Positions 61,406-64,000 of a stretch of 64,000 bases of DNA are shown here, one piece after another. Position 1 is the stretch's first letter, and each line of letters opens with the position of its first letter. Location of the stretch: assembly GCA_963920525.1 (NCBI GenBank), contig OY986438.1, positions 177,501,093 to 177,565,092 on the forward strand, given 5' to 3'. Below the pieces are notes generated by a model. That model did not search any database. It saw only the letters and a list, made by a program, of their open reading frames with translations, and was not told the origin of the DNA. The DNA comes from Dichetophora obliterata (Eukaryota > Arthropoda > Insecta > Diptera > Sciomyzidae). The position numbers were made by a program, and so were the translations under genes.

Positions 61406-63148
61406 TCAGCCTAATACGACCATAAACATTCAATCATTAGCTATTTCGGTGTGGATTTTTTAAAATTTGCTATTTATTGTTTTTTATTTTTTCGTAGCGA
61501 AATATTATTTTGTAAAGTTTTTATTTTAGTGAGATATAAGGGTTTAAAGTGGATTAAAAACGAGCCATCAAACTTTGTATGTAAATCTAATGTTTAAATT
61601 ACGATACATAGTAGCTATGGATGCTTAAGTCATAAAATTAATAACAAAGGTAAATGTTATTGGAAATATTTAAAAAAAAAAATTGAGGCAGAGTTGGATA
61701 AAGGGCAAGGAACCCTCAACTCAATTTTAACAAATGTAATAAATACATGTAAAAAAAACCATCCCCACTAATTCGGAATTCAAAAACCCGAATCTTTTAG
61801 AGCGTTTTTTTTAGCTATGAGGTTTTTTACAAAGCTACGAAAAAGTTTTGCGTTTCTAAAGAAAGGCAATTGAAAATGCCGGAGAAGCTCCCAAACCATA
61901 TTAACCTCTAAACTTTACTTCAAAGCTTAACTGTATAAATTAAAAAATGTGTTTCTAATCGTATTGAATCCTTAGAAAAAAATCGTATTTTTATCTATAT
62001 ATGGTAAGGTGTTGTCTTGAAAATGATATCCAAATAATAATGTTTCCTTAACAAATTATTGTCACTGCAAATAAGTTAACGTATGTATAATATTTATATT
62101 CAAAAATTGAGCATGCGCGCAGCCAATGTATTTGGGACTGCTGACTTAATGTTACAACTTTTAAATACAAAAATTCTTATGATAAAATTTTTCTTAATAT
62201 GTAGTTTTTAACAAAATAAGAAGAAAAACTAAAAGCTTCAAAATGAGCGATGAGTGAGTTTGTGATAAAAAGCGTTACTTTATATGTGACACATATATAT
62301 GTATGTACATTTCAGTGGATTTGTTGTACTTTTAAAAGATATGATTGACTTAAATTTTCTGTGAGTGACAATGAAAGAGCTTGAGATGTTTTTGTTTTTT
62401 GTTTTTTAAATGCGTGTAGTAGAGAAGGCATTAGTTTTTTTTTTTAAATACAATCGTACAGCAAGTTTTTATTGAGATATGTTTTTTATTAGTTTTACTT
62501 TAAAATTTAGTTAATTTTAAATATTTTTTTTAATGACTAAAATAAAGACAAAATTTAAATTAAATTAAAAAAAACATAACTGCAACTTATAATAATTAAA
62601 AATATCGACTTAGACTCGAAGAAAAAAGAAATGAGAAATGACATAAAGGCAGATAGAAAATAGTGTAGAGTAAGAGGTGGAAATAATTTTGTTTCGAATA
62701 ATTAAGTTTTGTTGTTACAACAACTAATGTCACAAAATTGATAAATATGTACTTTATATAAAATCTTTGGTTGGCTTTTAAGCGCTAGCATGTACATTTT
62801 TTATTAATGTGATCTCAACTTAAGTGGATTAAAAAATGTATAGACAACTTAAGATCAGTTAGATAAGACAAAGATACAGTTTTAACCGAAAATAACATTT
62901 AAATTTTTGTTTATGCGTTACAATATCACACCAATTAAAAAAAGTTGAAACTGCTTATTAAGTTATTAAGATAAATTATGTGTCGAACACATACATAATC
63001 AAACTTTTTTTTTTGTAAATTTTATACGAATTAAAAGTGAAAATAATTTTGAATTTAAAATTTTGAATTCTTAAAACATAAAAAAAAACTCAACTTTTGA
63101 TGTAATTATAAATAGGTATTTTAAAAACAATTAGTTTAACGTATGTAC

Positions 63149-63216
63149 CATGAGAACTTCCGAAACCGAACTGATACTGAGGACATACATTGTGACGCCA
63201 ACTTCCACTGGGGGAC
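63149..63216 (-). CDS. Rdl: Rdl exon 3 (GABA-gated chloride channel, extracellular domain)
   Basis: This 68-bp internal exon completes a glycine codon and then reads PPVEVGVTMYVLSISSVSEV followed by LM. It matches the RDL segment just before binding loop D. The acceptor is ...gttacag and the donor is gtacat, both on the minus strand. The length of 68 bp (2 nt + 22 codons) equals Drosophila exon 3. RDL subunits form pentameric GABA-gated chloride channels in the insect neuronal membrane. In Drosophila exon 3 exists as two mutually exclusive versions that differ at only two residues. This copy has the SSVSEVLM version. I saw no second version in the window; it may lie above 64000. The downstream partner is exon 4, 20.1 kb away. 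The exon numbering is inferred from Drosophila. Confidence 0.95.
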
Positions 63217-64000
63217 CTGTAACATATACACACACACGTTTGCTTGTTGCTAATTAAATAATGCATAATATAAACCATTGTAACTGTAATTATATGTTTG
63301 CTTAACTAAAAAGATATACGTTATTTATAATCAACGAAAATGGAATGATGTACATTAAATGTAGAGTTAAAAAGATGTGATACAATTTTCCTTATAGATG
63401 AATACGATAAAGGTTGAAAAAACAGGGAAGAATAAGCACAGTTTCGATGCATCTGTTGGATTATGAATGCTTTCAGCAGCCCAAAAAAGAGTTATATTTC
63501 TATACTATAAAAAAATATTTGAGTTGGGATTGGGTTTGTTTTAAAATTGCAAAGCATAAAGGACAGGTATAGTTAACTAAATGACAATATTTTTATTTCT
63601 TATTAAATGTTTCATAAAAAAATGATAATTGGCGATTTGCTTAAGTTGAATTACGTAAATTTAGCAAACGACTAATAAATAACTTTTGAAAATAATTCTT
63701 GGATTATTTTAAATATAGTCAGCTACGTTTAAACTTAATCAACTATATGCCATTTATTACAACTAAACATATCCCAAAACCATATCTACAACCTATTTAT
63801 ACTTGCATAGCTTGTACAAACAAGAGTGCCATCTCATGAAACACAAAGGGATTTAGTTTCTCACTTTCTTAACCATACCCTTCCCTGTGCGAATTAAACC
63901 AACCAATTCAAACAAATTAAAATAGACGCAACTCAATTTTACCCTTCTTGATTCAACCCTTACGAACATAAGCCTTACCAACTTTATTCAAACCAACCCA
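63217..64000 (-). other. Rdl intron upstream of exon 3 (partial)
   Basis: AT-rich sequence between the exon 3 acceptor and the window edge. A short CA run lies right beside the acceptor. No exon 2 (PNYGG region) and no alternative exon 3 seen. Confidence 0.7.

Larger units (their letters stand above)
43010..63148 (-). other. Rdl intron between exons 3 and 4
   Basis: 20.1 kb, the largest intron in the window. Repeats and LINEs in it are listed separately. I scanned its minus strand for a second exon 3 (VGVTMYVLSIS) without success. Stretches 43.0-44.9, 50.2-52.3 and 61.4-63.1 kb show only AT-rich sequence and microsatellites. Confidence 0.85.

Overview
This is animal nuclear DNA, almost certainly from a schizophoran (higher) fly. 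It is very AT-rich, packed with degraded transposons, and contains minus-strand exons of Rdl, the GABA-gated chloride channel subunit (Resistance to dieldrin). The encoded residues look essentially the same as fruit-fly RDL as I know it. No alignment could be run, and I cannot name the species.

Layout of the gene (transcription runs from high to low coordinates, Drosophila exon numbers): exon 3 (63149-63216), exon 4 (42783-43009), exon 5 (39214-39296), two tandem versions of exon 6 (24837-24974 and 23396-23533), exon 7 (6718-7002). The exons total 939 bp, about 1.5% of the window. All have consensus AG/GT borders and phases that join correctly. Together they encode most of the extracellular ligand-binding domain from just before loop D, the Cys-loop, loop C, M1, the pore-lining M2 and most of M3. 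Exons 1-2, the signal peptide, the M3-M4 loop and M4 lie outside. The 2' pore residue is alanine, the dieldrin-sensitive state.

The other 98% is intron (about 20.1, 3.5, 14.2, 1.3 and 16.4 kb, plus partial introns at both ends), filled with mobile and repetitive DNA. 0-7 kb: a diverged composite inverted-repeat element (2.2-4.06 kb), small foldbacks, simple repeats, exon 7. 7.6-11.7 kb: dead LOA/I-type LINE. 15.0-17.0 kb: ~115-bp minisatellite split by a tRNA-derived SINE. 20.0-22.3 kb: nested long palindromes. 28.0-29.8 kb: dead mariner next to a dead pogo/Tigger-like transposase. 29.8-30.3 kb: tandem/inverted repeat. 31.7-36.1 kb: four non-autonomous DNA elements, one hAT-like with an 8-bp target duplication and one piggyBac-like with TTAA. 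40.0-40.85 kb: a huge pure GGTAAT hexanucleotide array. 44.9-49.4 kb: two more copies of the composite family and a 680-bp foldback. 52.4-53.6 kb: foldbacks and a tRNA-like SINE head. 53.7-57.3 kb: a LOA-type LINE interrupted by a CR1/Kiri-like LINE. 57.4-59.3 kb: a 1.1-kb foldback and a near-perfect 64-bp-arm hairpin. 60.1-61.4 kb: RTE-like LINE remnant split by a short repeat that recurs 0.9 kb away.

I found no CRISPR array, operon, rRNA or intact tRNA, and no second functional gene. The best biology is the duplicated exon 6 cassette of Rdl. The best unexplained structure is the density of long inverted repeats inside the introns of a transcript known in Drosophila to be an ADAR editing target.
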